From Acanthochlamys bracteata (lineage: Eukaryota; Streptophyta; Magnoliopsida; Pandanales; Velloziaceae): DNA of 64,000 nt. Shown in pieces: positions 52,267 to 64,000 of the stretch. The notes beneath the pieces are model-generated. The model did not search any database and had not been told where the DNA came from. It was given only the letters and a program-made list of their open reading frames with translations. Position 1 is the first letter of the stretch. Every line of letters begins with the position of its first letter. The stretch spans positions 4,167,725 to 4,231,724 of the forward strand of contig CM034129.1 of assembly GCA_019914995.1 (NCBI GenBank), written 5' to 3'. The translations under genes and the position numbers were made by a program.

Positions 52267-52474
52267 TGCGTTTCTTAAACGCTTTATTTTAATTTTTTTA
52301 TATATATTTTATAAGTATTTAAAAATTTATTTTAAAATATAAAAAAATTTTATATAATAAAATTTTTTTATTATATATTTTTATTATTTTTTAAAAATAA
52401 AATAGAGTTCGTTTTAAAAAAAATAAAAATATTTTTATTTTAAAAATTTTATTTCAGAAGTACTTTTAAACGCC
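52267..52474. mobile_element. MITE-like element, family A
   Basis: About 208 bp, ends GCGTTTCTTAAACGC and AGTACTTTTAAACGCC. A/T-rich palindromic interior, same orientation as 51149. Confidence 0.5.
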
Positions 52475-54109
52475 CCAAAATTATCTTATCAAACAATCAG
52501 CAATTATAATTCAATCAAGCAATTTTAATTATAAAGGATAAAATGCATACTTATTTTTTAAAACTAAGAAGTAAAAACGATAATGAGTAAATAGGAAATA
52601 TTTTAAAATATTTATTAAAAAGATTTTTTTAATAAAATATTTAAAAAATTTAAAAATGAGTCTTATTTTTTTAATAAATAATAATAATAAATAATAATAA
52701 AATTTTATGATGTAATTAAAATATTTTAAAATATTTATTAAAATATAAAATAAAAAATTAAAATAAAATATAAAAGAAGGTCTTTCAAATAAGATAGAGT
52801 GTCTATAAAAGATGAGAGTGACCTCTATCTTAGAAATAATAAACTTATAGTATTATTAATGAAGATATGTAAGAGGTTTCGTACAAACATTTCACTGGGA
52901 TGGAAAAGCAAAAAGCGTGATCAGGAGTGTCTCCTCAAAACGAGGACCAGTGACAAAAAATAAATCGTGTCTAAAATGTTTAAATATAATTATTTTGCAT
53001 GAGGGCACCTTCATAACTTTCAATTATGAAAGATGTGGTCCTCCTACGTGGTTTTTGTAGCATGGGATTATTCTCAAATAAAGTGTATCCATTTGAATTC
53101 TGAACTGAATTTTTCAAAGTAAATATTTAAAAGTAAGGTTTTTAGCATAGAACTTAAAAATAAGTTTAATTTTTATATTTATTTTATTAATAAGTTGAAA
53201 GTGAAATCTTCAGCAGAAAAAGTGAATTTAAATTTTAAGTAAACACGATCTTAATGGAAAGATAAATTGCAAATACTGATTTGCTGATGAATCGTTACTT
53301 GGTCTGCATGTGAAAATTTGCATGATTAGAAAATCTAGTTTGGAAACAATAATATAAAGTGGCATACTTTTGCAAATAAATTGACCTGATTTTTACGATA
53401 GTTTTATTAAATGATATGATTTCACAAAATAAAATTTGTAAAATTAGGTCTTAATTTTTACTAGCAGATAAGCAGAGGTTAACTAACTGTTTAATACTTA
53501 TTAAAGCTGTTTCTAATATTAGAAAACCACCGACATGATACTTTCGTTCCGTACAAACATCTTTTTAAAAAAATTTAAAAATAGCTAAACTATACTCTTA
53601 ATTTCGAATATTCTTCTACACTAAAGGTTCTCCAATCACACATAACTACCAGGTATAAGCATAAAGGTTTGAATTGCTAAACAAATAATGGAAGACCATT
53701 GTCGAAAAAAGTTGATATAAGAAAAAGTAAGCTTTGCTGGAAGTTACAAGTAAAAGAAAAAATATAAATAAATAAAATCAGCTGGAAAGGAAGAGAAACT
53801 AGTTGTAAATCCTGAAATGGCCCAACGAGAGCCGTCTACGGACCTAAATCCACGGGCTTCCTTCCAAATAAACGAGTCCCCTTCTGCCATTTTTCTCTAT
53901 TCTCTGCTTAAAAACAAGTTCCTTCTCCAGATATTTTTCCAACCCCCAACGATAATTATCTCGCCCCTTCACCTCTCTCTGTGGGCCCTCTTCCCCCTGC
54001 CCCCCCTGCCGCTCTCTCTTCCTTCACACTTCTTCTTCTGTTCTCTTTTTTTATTTATTTTATTTTTTTGTTCTTCTAATTGTGATTGTGATAATATGAG
54101 ACCTTGTTG

Positions 54110-54120
54110 TATATAAATAC
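54110..54120 (+). promoter_or_regulatory. Possible TATA box of the MYB gene
   Basis: TATATAAATAC about 70 bp before the start codon, close to a canonical TATA box. It predicts a short leader of about 45 nt. Confidence 0.5.
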
Positions 54121-54188
54121 CACAAAGGCACTATCAAATTGAGGTAGTTTGCTTAACAGAGAAAGAGAGAGAGCGCGGGGAAGAGGTA

Positions 54189-56218
54189 ATGAAGAATGGA
54201 GGAGAAGGGGGAGTAACGGCGGCGGGGGGAAGTGGGTTGAAGAAAGGGCCATGGACGGCGGCGGAGGACGCGATTTTGATAGAATACGTGAAGAAACATG
54301 GAGAAGGGAACTGGAATGCTGTGCAACGAAACAGCGGATTATCTCGTTGCGGCAAGAGTTGCCGTCTCCGATGGGCAAACCATCTCCGTCCTAATCTTAA
54401 GAAAGGTTCTTTCTCTCCTGAAGAAGAAGAACTAATACTTCATCTTCATGCTCAGATCGGTAACAAATGGGCTCGCATGGCCGCTCAGGTAAACTTAACA
54501 AACACTACGCAGCTGTTGTTGTTGTTGTTTTTTTTATATTTTATAATAGACAAATTAAGTCGTCGTCGTCGTCGGTGAATGAATGCGTGTAGTTGCCGGG
54601 AAGAACAGATAATGAAATAAAGAACTACTGGAACACGAGAATCAAGCGACGGTTGAAAGCAGGTTTACCGCTTTACCCGCCGGAGATACAACGAGAACTC
54701 CAGCACCAGCATGTAGGCGGTGGACCACCAGCCGCAGTAGTAAATGGACGGAGTCCTTACAGTTCGCCGGCTTCAACTCCACCGACAACGCCTTCATCAA
54801 CTTCTTCAGATCCTACTTCTGGATTGTTTACTTCGTCTCCGATACGGGAATCCAGATTCAGTTTCTCGACTTCTGCACCGGCGACGTCGGCTCCCCTGCT
54901 CACGCACCACCCTTTTATAGCATCAGTGCCGTTGCATCAACAGCAGCAGCAGCCGAGATTCTCGCCGCCAGTTTCAACAACTCTACCAGCTTCAATGTAT
55001 CCGTACGGCTTCTACAATCAGTATCAGAATTTTAACGTGAATCCAATGGTTTCGCAGCTGGTTACAGCGAGAGCGCCTGTGTTGCAGACGTCGCCGTCGG
55101 CAATGCCGATGTTCTCCTCCGTGAAAATGGAGCTCCCTTCAAGCCAATTGTCTTCTGAGCCATTAGGCTCCGTTCATAGTAGTAACAACTACAATGACAA
55201 CAACAGTAACAATAATAGTGGACTGCTAGATGCGTTGGTCATGGAGTCGCAAGGAATCAGAGTGCCTAATATGGATATTACTATGCAACCGGCAGACAGG
55301 GAAGTCAAACATGTATCAATTGAAATCGGCGATGGAGTCAACGGCAATGACGATCTGTCCAACCATGGTGGTCTAGATCATAATCTGAACACATGGGAGG
55401 AACTCGGTAGTTCTGTTGGTGAGTTTTTCTCATTTTACTTGTTGCTTTTCAAAATTTTCGTTTTCGCTTTAGAATTTGTTTGCCATCTTACTTTTGCATT
55501 GCTTGTTGATTCTCTATTTGGAAAATTAAATTGAAAAAAAAGTCACTCTCAACTCTTGTTGTGGATCATACTATAATAGATCTGTAGTTCAGCAAACAGG
55601 GATGGTTCAAGTGTTATGATACCTTCTCCTCCCATGTTTTCTCTGCTTTCCATTTCAAGGCTTCTCCTCTTTCAGTCACACTGATTGTAGCAACTTTCTT
55701 ATTCAGTTCACGTGCTCAAAGTTCCTCAGTATAATCAATATCTCAGCAACTCAACCGCCTCTAGTCTTACCTGTTTTAATTCTTGCCAAAAATGGATTTC
55801 AACTTCAATTTCAATTCAATTCATCTATCAGTTTGAACTAGCTTGTGTTAAACTACATTAACTTCAGAAAATTGAGACAGACAATGTTATGTAGATGATG
55901 TACGTCTTCTACCCTGCTCATGTTGTCAGTCCTTTGATTATAGGTGTTGAACCCAAAAAGGAACCAGGAGAGGAAGCTGATTCCATTCAGAAAGATATAT
56001 CAACACTGCTTGACATGATACCAAGCACATCTAGCGGCGGAGGTGGTGTCTCCGATTGGTATAATACCGACAGTGGAGATATTTCAAACGAAGGGCAATC
56101 CTCCGGTGGCGGCAACCGAGTTGAATTACAGCGAACAACTAGCTCCCTGTTCATCAAGCCGGAAGACCATGACTGGACTATGGGTAGCTGCCCATGGGAC
56201 AACTTGGGAATTTGCTGA
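54189..56218 (+). CDS. GAMYB-type R2R3-MYB transcription factor (MYB33/65/101 group)
   Basis: A nuclear DNA-binding activator of the GAMYB group, acting in anther/tapetum, seed aleurone and gibberellin responses. Exons: 54189-54488, 54593-55418 and 55944-56218; 466 residues. R2 starts at LKKGPWTAAEDAILIEYVKK, and R3 at LKKGSFSPEEEELILHLHAQ, ending LPGRTDNEIKNYWNTRIKRR. The first intron cuts R3 after MAAQ, the usual place. Next comes the GAMYB block KAGLPLYPPEIQRELQ. The middle is Ser/Pro/Thr-rich with Gln and Asn runs. The C-terminal part has the acidic box GVEPKKEPGEEADSIQ and ends DHDWTMGSCPWDNLGIC. The codons for KMELPSSQ contain a miR159 target site (55128-55148). Confidence 0.93.
55128..55148 (+). 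promoter_or_regulatory. miR159 target site in the MYB coding sequence
   Basis: TGGAGCTCCCTTCAAGCCAA plus one base. Compared with the complement of Arabidopsis miR159a it differs at site position 2 (a G:U pair), position 16 and the last base. The seed-facing and cleavage positions are matched. The same site lies in the same place in known GAMYB genes, in frame with K(M/L)ELP. Confidence 0.87.
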
Positions 56219-57414
56219 ATAAAAAACAAAGATACTGAACTAAGTACAAAATGGAGAAGAGAACCATTTAGTGACTCTTTCTATTAAAGGGGAGAGGTGA
56301 GCGTTCATGGTCTTATGGGGTTTCTAGGACTTTTGTATTTAATTAATGTTTATTAAAAATTAATCTAGTGGACTATTGTCTAGTATCTATTAATTATTCT
56401 TGAACACTACTGATCAATGATCATCTATTATATTATCTTAATCTCGATGATAAATTATTGTAGGAAATGCCTCCGTTTCATTTATAAGATCTTTAAGCTT
56501 CAGGAATTACCAAGACCCCCGGAGCATTCACCGATCAGCTAATACTTTTCCGAGCTTCAGGGTTTGGTAGAGTTTGTTCAGCTAAGTGTTACATGCCTAA
56601 TACGTAAGGCATATTATATAATTTCTGAATTCCTAAGATTGTTGGGATGCACATGGTAAACTGTGTTTATGCGTGAATTCAGATTCGTGCAGGAGGAATA
56701 AAAAGAACTCTTGCTTCCATGTGAGATGTTTACTAAAAAAGAAGGCCGTATGCGGAGGGAGTCGCGCATAAAAAATTGCCTCTACAATCATAAAATGTTC
56801 GATTGAAAATTAACATTACTAGGCACAAGATAAACAAATAAATAAAATAAAAGAAGCAACACGTAGATTGTGCCAGAATATTTAGGGAGTTTGTTGCTGC
56901 CAAGATAAGAAGGGCATGGGAATACTGCAATTATAGTCAAATGCTGCACATTATTTTGCGCACCTGACCTTTGCCCTTAGCCAAGAAATCTCAGTTTTAT
57001 AATTGAAGCGAGCCTGATCTTTCTAATATCATTGTGACTAGTCTTATCTTGTAAAATATGAAGCTTTTGCTGAAACAAGGATGTATAACATGGCATAGCC
57101 TTGGTACAAGGGTTAGCAAGTAAACAGCCAATATTCCCAGTAACAATGTACACTGACCACATCCACTGACCAATATGAATACAAAAGAACATACCTATGC
57201 CAGGACTATTCTAGCTTCCTTTGTTTCAACATCACTACGAAAAGAATAATAAAGAACCCAAAATCAGCTGCTTCATGATTCCCATCTCCATAGAAGAAAA
57301 TTTGACAACTCAAGTTCATGTCTTAATTGCAACAAGAGTCCACAGTATTGCTGCTTCCAATTTACTGGGAATCCAAGGGTTTGAAGTTGTCTATTCAAAT
57401 GGATGTAGCATAAC
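56219..57414. other. Spacer between convergent MYB and bromodomain genes
   Basis: Contains the two 3' UTRs. No exon or repeat family was recognised. Confidence 0.45.
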
Positions 57415-60400
57415 TCATAGCTGCAAGGCCAAGTCTGGTTGCTGAGACTCGAGAATAATACTTGGCGACTGCCGGACTGGAGATCCCGAAGGCTGGAAAG
57501 TGACATTCAAGTCTGGAGCATGCATGCTCCTATTCTCCTTATGATGAGCGTGATGAACAAAGCCTTGCAAAGGAGATTGCCCCTGAAACCTCATCACATC
57601 TGTCCCAACTAACTGAGGGAACACAACTACTCTATTGTTTGTGAATCTAGATTCTTCACTCACCTGGATGGGCTGTCCAAAGATTCCATAAGGAGCTCTT
57701 ACACCAGAGTTCCCATACAATGTAGAAGGTGCAACCTGCATGTCAGGAAGACTTGTACCATCAATTGTTCTAGAATGTAGAGTAGCCCCGATTGACATCC
57801 ATGCACGAGCAGCTATTGCTGCAGCACTGGAATCCTCCCCAACAAGTTGCGGAGATGATGCCGCGACCTGTTTCAGACTATAAGGAGTGGTATACAAGCT
57901 ACTTGACTGATCCGACACTTTACCAGATGAGCTTATCAGTCTAAAAGGATTGTCGATACAACTTGAATTGGTTGAAATAGGAAAGGAGTAGTTCACAATC
58001 TGTGGCTGAACTCTGGGTACACTTGGTAGGCCTCCATCACACTTCTCTGTTACCTTCCCACGACAGTATCTGTCGGAATCCATACTGAAAGTGTTGTTAC
58101 CAACATTTGATTTATTTAATCGAGTTACTGATTCCTGCTCATGATACTTAGTTGACAGACTAATATCTTCTGGTTGTCTCTTGGAATCAAGCTGCCTCCA
58201 ATTTCTTTCCTTATGATGCATTTCAATTGAGCTAGATGTTGAAGTTTCATTAGAGCAAACTTGTCTTTGTGAGGCTGCTTCTGAAGGGGTGGTATTCGTT
58301 GAGGTATTAGATGAACCAACTTGCTTTCGGAAATCCTTGAAAGAATTAATCTGTTTCCGCTGCTGCATCCGTTGCAATGTATCTGAAACAACAACCTTCG
58401 TCCCATACGGATGTGCTGCAGCTTGCTGCGCATCAATTGTTCTTGTATCTGTTGTTGTAGTAAAAACCCTATTATGTGCACCAATTGTTGCATGTGATTT
58501 TAAGCAAGTGGTCTCACGGGTTTGGATAACATCATCTGTTCTATCATACTTCTGTAAGGGCAAACTGCCCGAAAAATTTGATACATATCCACTCTGGTGC
58601 TGCATGTGGTCTTCAAAAGAAAAAAGTGGCGACAAGGGTGGCTCATACTCACTAACCCAACCAGGGCCAAACTTCACACCAGCTGGCAATGACTTGGCAA
58701 TTTGCTCAGAGGCAATTCTCCAAGCGACAGGTCCAAGAGGGCCAGCAAAACGTACCAAACTCCTTGCATAGGAATACTCTGCATCCTGTCCAACCTGACT
58801 CACAACAAAATTTTAGTACGTGTCCCTAAATGTACGACAGCCCATAGTTATGTTGACAATTGATCACAATAACTTACAGAAACTAGCAGCTTCATCTCAT
58901 CCTTGAATATATCATATCCCATTTTGGATTCATGACATGGTTCCTCATATACATTGTAGGTTGCTCGGCGATTCTCGTCAACAAATATTTGCTTCCTTTC
59001 AGGTTTGGAAGGAGAACACTTCCTCACAGGAGAGTAGGTGGCTGTAAAAGATCGAAATAAGCACTTACAAGAAATGAAGGCACGAATTTAGTACAACAGC
59101 AGCTTTTAAAAAGGAATAGTTAGTTGATATAACACGGAAAACTCATTCATCAGATTACATACAAATCTTAACCTTGTTCTAAATTCTTATCACTCACAAC
59201 AGTTTTCATACTAGTGATAGAATATGTAAATACCAGCATTTTCGTCCAAGATCCAAACTAGTCAAAGAAAGTGTGATAGACCGTTTCAGACACAAGTAAC
59301 AATAAAGGTCGAAGGATCTTATGATTCTTATCCCCATATAACTAAAGCACGTCAAATCATGGGAAGGTTTTCAAGGTCAAGAACTACATTGCATTCAAAA
59401 GAGTAGTCTATATTAAAAATATCAAGCAAACCATAATATTGCTTCAATGACAAGGTGTTGAAGTCAACCGTCAATTAGGTCGAATTCAGGTTATCATTTC
59501 GTTAAAATGACCAGGTGTCTCTGCCAGTAGAAAGGCAGTGAATATGGTTCCGAATTTGAAGGCCACTGATTCTAGTGTATGCAAGAAACTATGACATGAG
59601 AGTCAAATATTGTCCACCATTATACCTGGAAGTTCTTCCAGCTCCTCTGATTTGCTGTCAAATGGGGAGCAGCTACTCTCTACAGGCTCATCACCATCAA
59701 CAGGCCTGTCCAAATTGGTTTGTGGTTCATCCATCAAACAAATATTCTTATCTGATTCACAGTCAGCTGGGGAGGACCTTTCCTCTATAGCCTCGTTAAC
59801 ATCAGGAGGCCTGTCTTTGTTGGTTTCTGCTTCATCTAATGCAAGAAAGAAATCTTCATAGGATGCATTAGTGGCACCAGAAGACGAATAAGAGATAGCT
59901 GGTTCTTGTGAGGTCAAACATGACGATTTCTTCAAGGTCATTGCGATGGAGATAGTCATCTTCTCTTCACACTTATTCTGAGCCTCCACACTTTCCAAAT
60001 CAGCTCTAAGTGACTGAAAAACCTTTCTTGCCATATCTTGTATAGAGCGTGCCTTTTGAAGAGCGAAGCAAGGAGGGGGAAAAAAGCAAAAGAAAAATTA
60101 AAACAAACAAAGGGCAAGTGAATAAAAGGTAACTGCAAATGTGTCCAAGAGTATTGCTGTCTAGTTTCAATCAACATCCAGGACAGTAATTAAACTTATA
60201 CCTGTTTGAAGTAAATTGTATCCGGTGCATTATATTGCATAGCGTTACTGCAAATTAGGAAGACGTCATCCTGAAGTGCGACAATCAGTCGCATAACAGC
60301 AAATTAAAACAGTTAGGGAAGTTCAGCATTATAACTTCAGATGACGCCATCAAAGTAGCTTATAGAAGAAGATTTCTTTACGTAAAAGGAGTACTGGATA

Positions 60401-62804
60401 CATGATCCATGTGATCACAGAAGCATTACATGTTAAAAATAAGCTGTGTACAGACGTTCAAACACATTTACCAATTTCAACACCCCCAGTAAGTTTTTTT
60501 TGGTTAAATCTTTTGACTCATCAACAAATGAAGCAACTACCACAAAGGCTTGATTCTAGAAAAAGTAATGCTAGAATAAGAATATCTAATACTCCTTAAC
60601 ATTAATTGGGCTTAATTTAAGTCATTTGAACCTTAGACACTAATGCTGGATTGAATCAAATCTTGTCTCATAAAATTTATACATAACACATTGCAGAATT
60701 TTGATTAATTTAGCAAAACTTGGAGGTTCCACTGACCTGCACGGAGTAACACTCTAGATATCAGCCCGGCCTATATAACCCAAATTAACTAATTTAGACC
60801 TATCTGATAAGTCAAGTTTTGCTGGATCTTTAGGGTTTTAAAGACCTTCATTTTTCCGTTATTTGGAGTTTCTGCAGTTCTACACAAACAACAGCATTCA
60901 TTGAATCGGCCATAAACAACATATGTTAACCACAACTAGCCCAATATAGACCCCAAGTGTCTGCGTTCCCCAAGAAGACCTCTAAGTCAATGATAGCTGG
61001 ACTAGGTCCTCAGTGTTCTGCTTGTGTGTGCTATAATTAGAGGTCAATAAGTCCAATTGCATGCCTTTCTACAATAAATAATGATAACGTGGATACCAAT
61101 TGATATTACTCTTTAAAACACAGTGAGAAAGAAACACGCATGCGGAGAACGTCCTTTGATGGGCTCCTCAGCAGATTAAAAGAAATGGTTGACGTTGTAA
61201 ACCCTAAGTCAAAGCTCCATCCCGTTGACCCAATGCTTTTACTCAATTAATGAACAAAACACGATCCACAAGTGTACAAATCAGAAATAAATCCCTACTT
61301 TAAACATAACAAAGTTAAGAGTTTTCACAATGGTTGTTCGATGCCTATCATTTCAACACCGCAAGACAATGCCTATCATTAAAAACGTGATCCCATTTTT
61401 TAATATGGCCGAGTACTTGTATGTATATTTATCAAGATCACCAATTATGATGACAATGTCACACGTTCTTAACTTTCACCATTATGATGACAATTGTAGC
61501 ATGTTCTTAACTTCCTATCAGATAACGGAAGTGCAATAACATTAATGGCAGCAAAGCCATCCAGGAGTAAGTATTAAACTATTATCTTAAAGACACAAAC
61601 CTATAACAAGCAGGACATTTACTCCCAATATAGAGTTTAAAGTTCGTCTCATGTGGAACAATCACGTAACATGGCATGCAACTAGGGCATAAGACCTATT
61701 TAATTAGGCAATCGTGCCTGCTCCATGGACACCAAGAACTGACCTCAAATTGTTCGAAAGACAGGTAAGAATTCTTTGCCAGCTTCTTCCTTATAGTACT
61801 AAAGTCCATTGGGTATTCAATCACGTCATGGTAATCGGGTAGCTGCAACATGAACAAATTCAGCCCATTAGCTTCAGAGCAACAGCAAACAGCAATCTAT
61901 CCATCTATCATTCATGTAGCACCAACCTCTTGAGGATCCACTGGTTGCGCAAAAACACCATAGGTATCCTTTCTGCCAACGCCACAACACATTATACAGG
62001 CATCACATAAGGTAAAGAGGGTTATAACATTAGTACAACATACTTCTGTAGCTTATCAAGGACCACCAACAGTGTGTTCCTCTCCGGCAGTGGAGTTTTC
62101 GGTACAGTTGGCAAAGCTCCTAAACAAAAAAGAAGAAAAACCCAAGAATAAAGAGATCTTATTTTCATATTGAGCAAAGATGGAAACTTCCTTTTGCTGA
62201 CTAAAATGGCAATCTCTTGAGATCAACAAATTCTCACCTGAAGCTAGTCTTGTAACTCTGCGTGCCACATTCTGCTTTACATGATCCTGCAATTGCATAA
62301 ACAAAACAATTAACAACCACAGTAACTTCACAAAATAAAAACCTAAAAATTTGATTTTTTTCCCTACTTCAGAAATCACACCTCATTTTGATCAGACCCG
62401 AAGCCACCATCAACATCAAATCTCTGCTTCTTCTTTAACGGCGACTTAACCTCAACCTCTTCCTCCTCCTCTCCATCACTTTCCGACTCAAATTCTTCCG
62501 AGGGAACACCATCAGACTCGTCCGAAATCTTAGTCCGATGGTTCTGTACAACAGTTCGAGGCAGCTCAAAAAATGGATTCAGCAGCTTGTTTCTTACTCC
62601 GACAAGCTGATGCTGCTCCTCTTCTTCCACTTCTTCATAGGATGGCACGTGACGGTGGTGGCGGCGGCGTTTAGGAACGCGTGAAGGAAAAAGAAGAGCA
62701 GCCGGTGGTGGTAGGACAGGTACACGTGGCGGTCGACCACGGCGTTTCTTACGTGGTCTTCCGCCCTTGTTAACTCTCGCCGCCACTACTGATCTCACCG
62801 GCAT
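57415..62804 (-). CDS. Bromodomain protein, plant SWI/SNF BRD type
   Basis: A nuclear acetyl-lysine reader like Arabidopsis BRD1/BRD2/BRD13, partners of BRAHMA chromatin-remodelling complexes (animal BRD7/9-like). Exons: 62382-62804, 62238-62286, 62044-62119, 61927-61972, 61744-61842, 60202-60270, 59626-60052, 58878-59041 and 57415-58794; 2733 nt, 910 residues. The N-terminus has an AT-hook-like KGGRPRKKRRGRPPR, then acidic runs. The bromodomain (about residues 165-275) reads KKDTYGVFAQPVDPQELPDY, IEYPMDFSTIRKKL and ICSNAMQYNAPDTIYFKQA, with the acetyl-lysine-binding Asn in YNAPDT. The conserved YARSLVRFAGPLGPVAWRIA and GVKFGPGWVSEYEP start the last exon, followed by a long low-complexity tail. 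Intron 5 is about 1.5 kb. The frame is open above 62804, but this is the first ATG below a TATA-like box at 62921-62928. Confidence 0.9.
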
Positions 62805-62920
62805 AGGTTCGCTTCGATGGTTGTGGTCAGAAAGGTTTTCGAGCTTCAAAGCTGCAAAAGCTCGAATACCTACTGATATTATTGGTCTATTTTCTTTTGT
62901 TTCTCCTTTCTCAGTTCCTC

Positions 62921-62928
62921 TATTTATA
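62921..62928 (-). promoter_or_regulatory. Possible TATA box of the bromodomain gene
   Basis: TATAAATA on the minus strand, about 120 bp before the start codon. It predicts transcription from about 62890 and makes the ATG at 62804 the first in the mRNA. Confidence 0.5.
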
Positions 62929-63722
62929 ATCTTGAATCTTGGCTAACTAAACCTTTATTAATTTCTTCCTCTAAGACATTTTGCACGATCATACCAATAA
63001 AATATAATTTAGCATATTAGCAAGAGAATAAGTTAGAATTTGCTAAAATAAAACAGTGAGTGGCTTTATATAGCTAAACGTTTTGTGGTTAAACAGTGTG
63101 ATTTTTTCTTTTTTCTTTTAAAAAATTTTTTATGCTAGTGCTAGGCCGTTAAACTCGGGATACTAATAAAATGGGAAGGAAATGAAAAAAAAGAGTGTAT
63201 TGCATTTATGTATAGGTTTCATGGTCCACGCTGTTTAAATGAATATTGACACTTGTTCACTCCAACAGAGATAAACTCGTCGACGGCAGCGCTAGCATAG
63301 CCAATTAGTCTACAAGAGTTTAATTCCTTCTTCTGAAACTCGCTCTCTTTTCAGACTTCAGTTCACTTGCTTCCATCAGGCCTAAAGGATTGAGCAACTG
63401 CAGCATGCAGAATAGGAGAGTATCCTAAAGTTATAGTATTCCTAAACTGAGCACTCATGCTCAGGTATTGTGTTCAGCAGCAACGCTACAAACAACAACT
63501 TCGATAAACATCTACTACTTGATTAGTTTATCAATGAGACGGCGTAGGAAACACAGTATCCACTGGTAGCTTTATTTTGTCTCTACATAAAGAAGGCATG
63601 AAATCCTGAAGAAATGATTAAGAAAATGATATAATTATTTCAAAAACATGTACGATGAGAGTAGAGTCCAACGGAATCAAATGATGAGAATCTTCACTTG
63701 CTGCTACAGAAAATCAAGATGT
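62929..63722. other. Upstream flank of the bromodomain gene
   Basis: AT-rich, no gene recognised. The right part may be the 3' UTR of the partial minus-strand gene at the edge. Confidence 0.4.
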
Positions 63723-63821
63723 TTAACTCTGTGAGTAAAAACGGTTTATTCTGCCAGCAACGATATCCTTGGTGTGCAGTCCTTCGACTGGCACTTCAGC
63801 TATCACATATGATGTTTGCAC
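63723..63821 (-). CDS. Possible last exon of an unidentified gene
   Basis: On the minus strand an AG (TTTGTTGAAG) is followed by an open frame that reads QTSYVIAEVPVEGLHTKD, then IVAGRINRFYSQS and a TAA. The composition is protein-like, and the exon would fit the 3' end of a gene lying mostly beyond the window. I do not recognise the protein, and no second exon could be fixed before the edge, so it may be chance. Confidence 0.25.
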   Translation of the reverse strand: MQTSYVIAEVPVEGLHTKDIVAGRINRFYSQS

Positions 63822-64000
63822 TTCAACAAATAATACAACCATGGCAAAGTTAATATTAAAGAGGACACTCAGTACATCAGAAACTATATCACCGAAACCT
63901 TTGTGATCCTAGTCTCTAATAGACTCCACAAAATAGAATTAACGCTGCAAAATAGGACCTTCGTGCACTTTACACCAAGACTTTCCGGAACTCTACAAAA

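Larger units (their letters stand above)
48984..54108. other. Spacer with MITE-like repeats; divergent promoters
   Basis: Five kilobases between the divergent starts of ADT and the MYB gene. Bounded elements: family B at 50420-50696 and 51529-51777; family A at 51149-51396, 51823-52044 and 52267-52474. Other A/T-rich stretches (52560-52780, 53080-53260) look like decayed copies. 49860-50400 is of normal composition, with no coding signal recognised. A pyrimidine-rich tract lies at 53960-54060, before the MYB gene. Confidence 0.5.

Noticed and set aside
62805-62849. Upstream extension of the bromodomain frame
   Set aside because: It opens at TTG and has no ATG down to 62804; a TATA-like box lies just above.

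Overview
The window is nuclear DNA of a eudicot plant. All genes have short exons with GT-AG (a few GC-AG) introns in AT-rich, T-rich sequence. Every recognised product is a plant protein or plant-type paralogue, there is a MIR171 hairpin, and the spacers are full of short AT-rich inverted-repeat elements. I cannot name the species. Exon borders below were read by eye from splice signals and reading frame. In every multi-exon model the exon lengths sum to an open frame, but none has been checked against RNA.

Layout. 1-3.5 kb: remains of a conserved plant gene (pseudogene, minus). 3.57-7.3 kb: 20S proteasome beta-2 (PBB, minus). 9.3-10.5 kb: mitochondrial PPR protein of the PPR336/rPPR1 type (minus, no intron). 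12.7-16.1 kb: SUMO E2 SCE1 (minus). 18.5-19.0 kb: S40/DUF584 senescence regulator (minus). 21.1-23.0 kb: ATG8 (plus), tail to tail with a CASP-like membrane protein (23.5-24.3 kb, minus). 25.9-29.3 kb: GT31 beta-1,3-galactosyltransferase (minus). 33.2-38.5 kb: mitochondrial LpxK (plus). 42.3-42.4 kb: MIR171 hairpin (plus). 45.1-49.0 kb: arogenate/prephenate dehydratase (minus). 54.2-56.2 kb: GAMYB-type R2R3-MYB with a miR159 site (plus). 57.4-62.8 kb: bromodomain protein of the plant SWI/SNF BRD type (minus). The right edge may hold the last exon of one more minus-strand gene.

The genes are ordinary, independently transcribed housekeeping and regulatory loci, not a co-ordinated cluster. Themes recur (protein turnover and modification: proteasome, SUMO, autophagy; small-RNA control: MIR171 and a miR159 target), but nothing shows that the neighbours act together. 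The spacers at 10.6-12.4, 16.1-17.0, 24.6-25.3, 30.4-33.1, 40.4-41.8 and 50.4-53.3 kb carry two families of roughly 200-280 bp AT-rich MITE-like elements. A longer hAT-like element sits in an LpxK intron.

I found no previously undescribed system. The points most worth a second look are the MIR171 locus, two well-supported GC-AG introns plus a third doubtful one, a duplicated 5' splice site in PBB, and the two MITE families.
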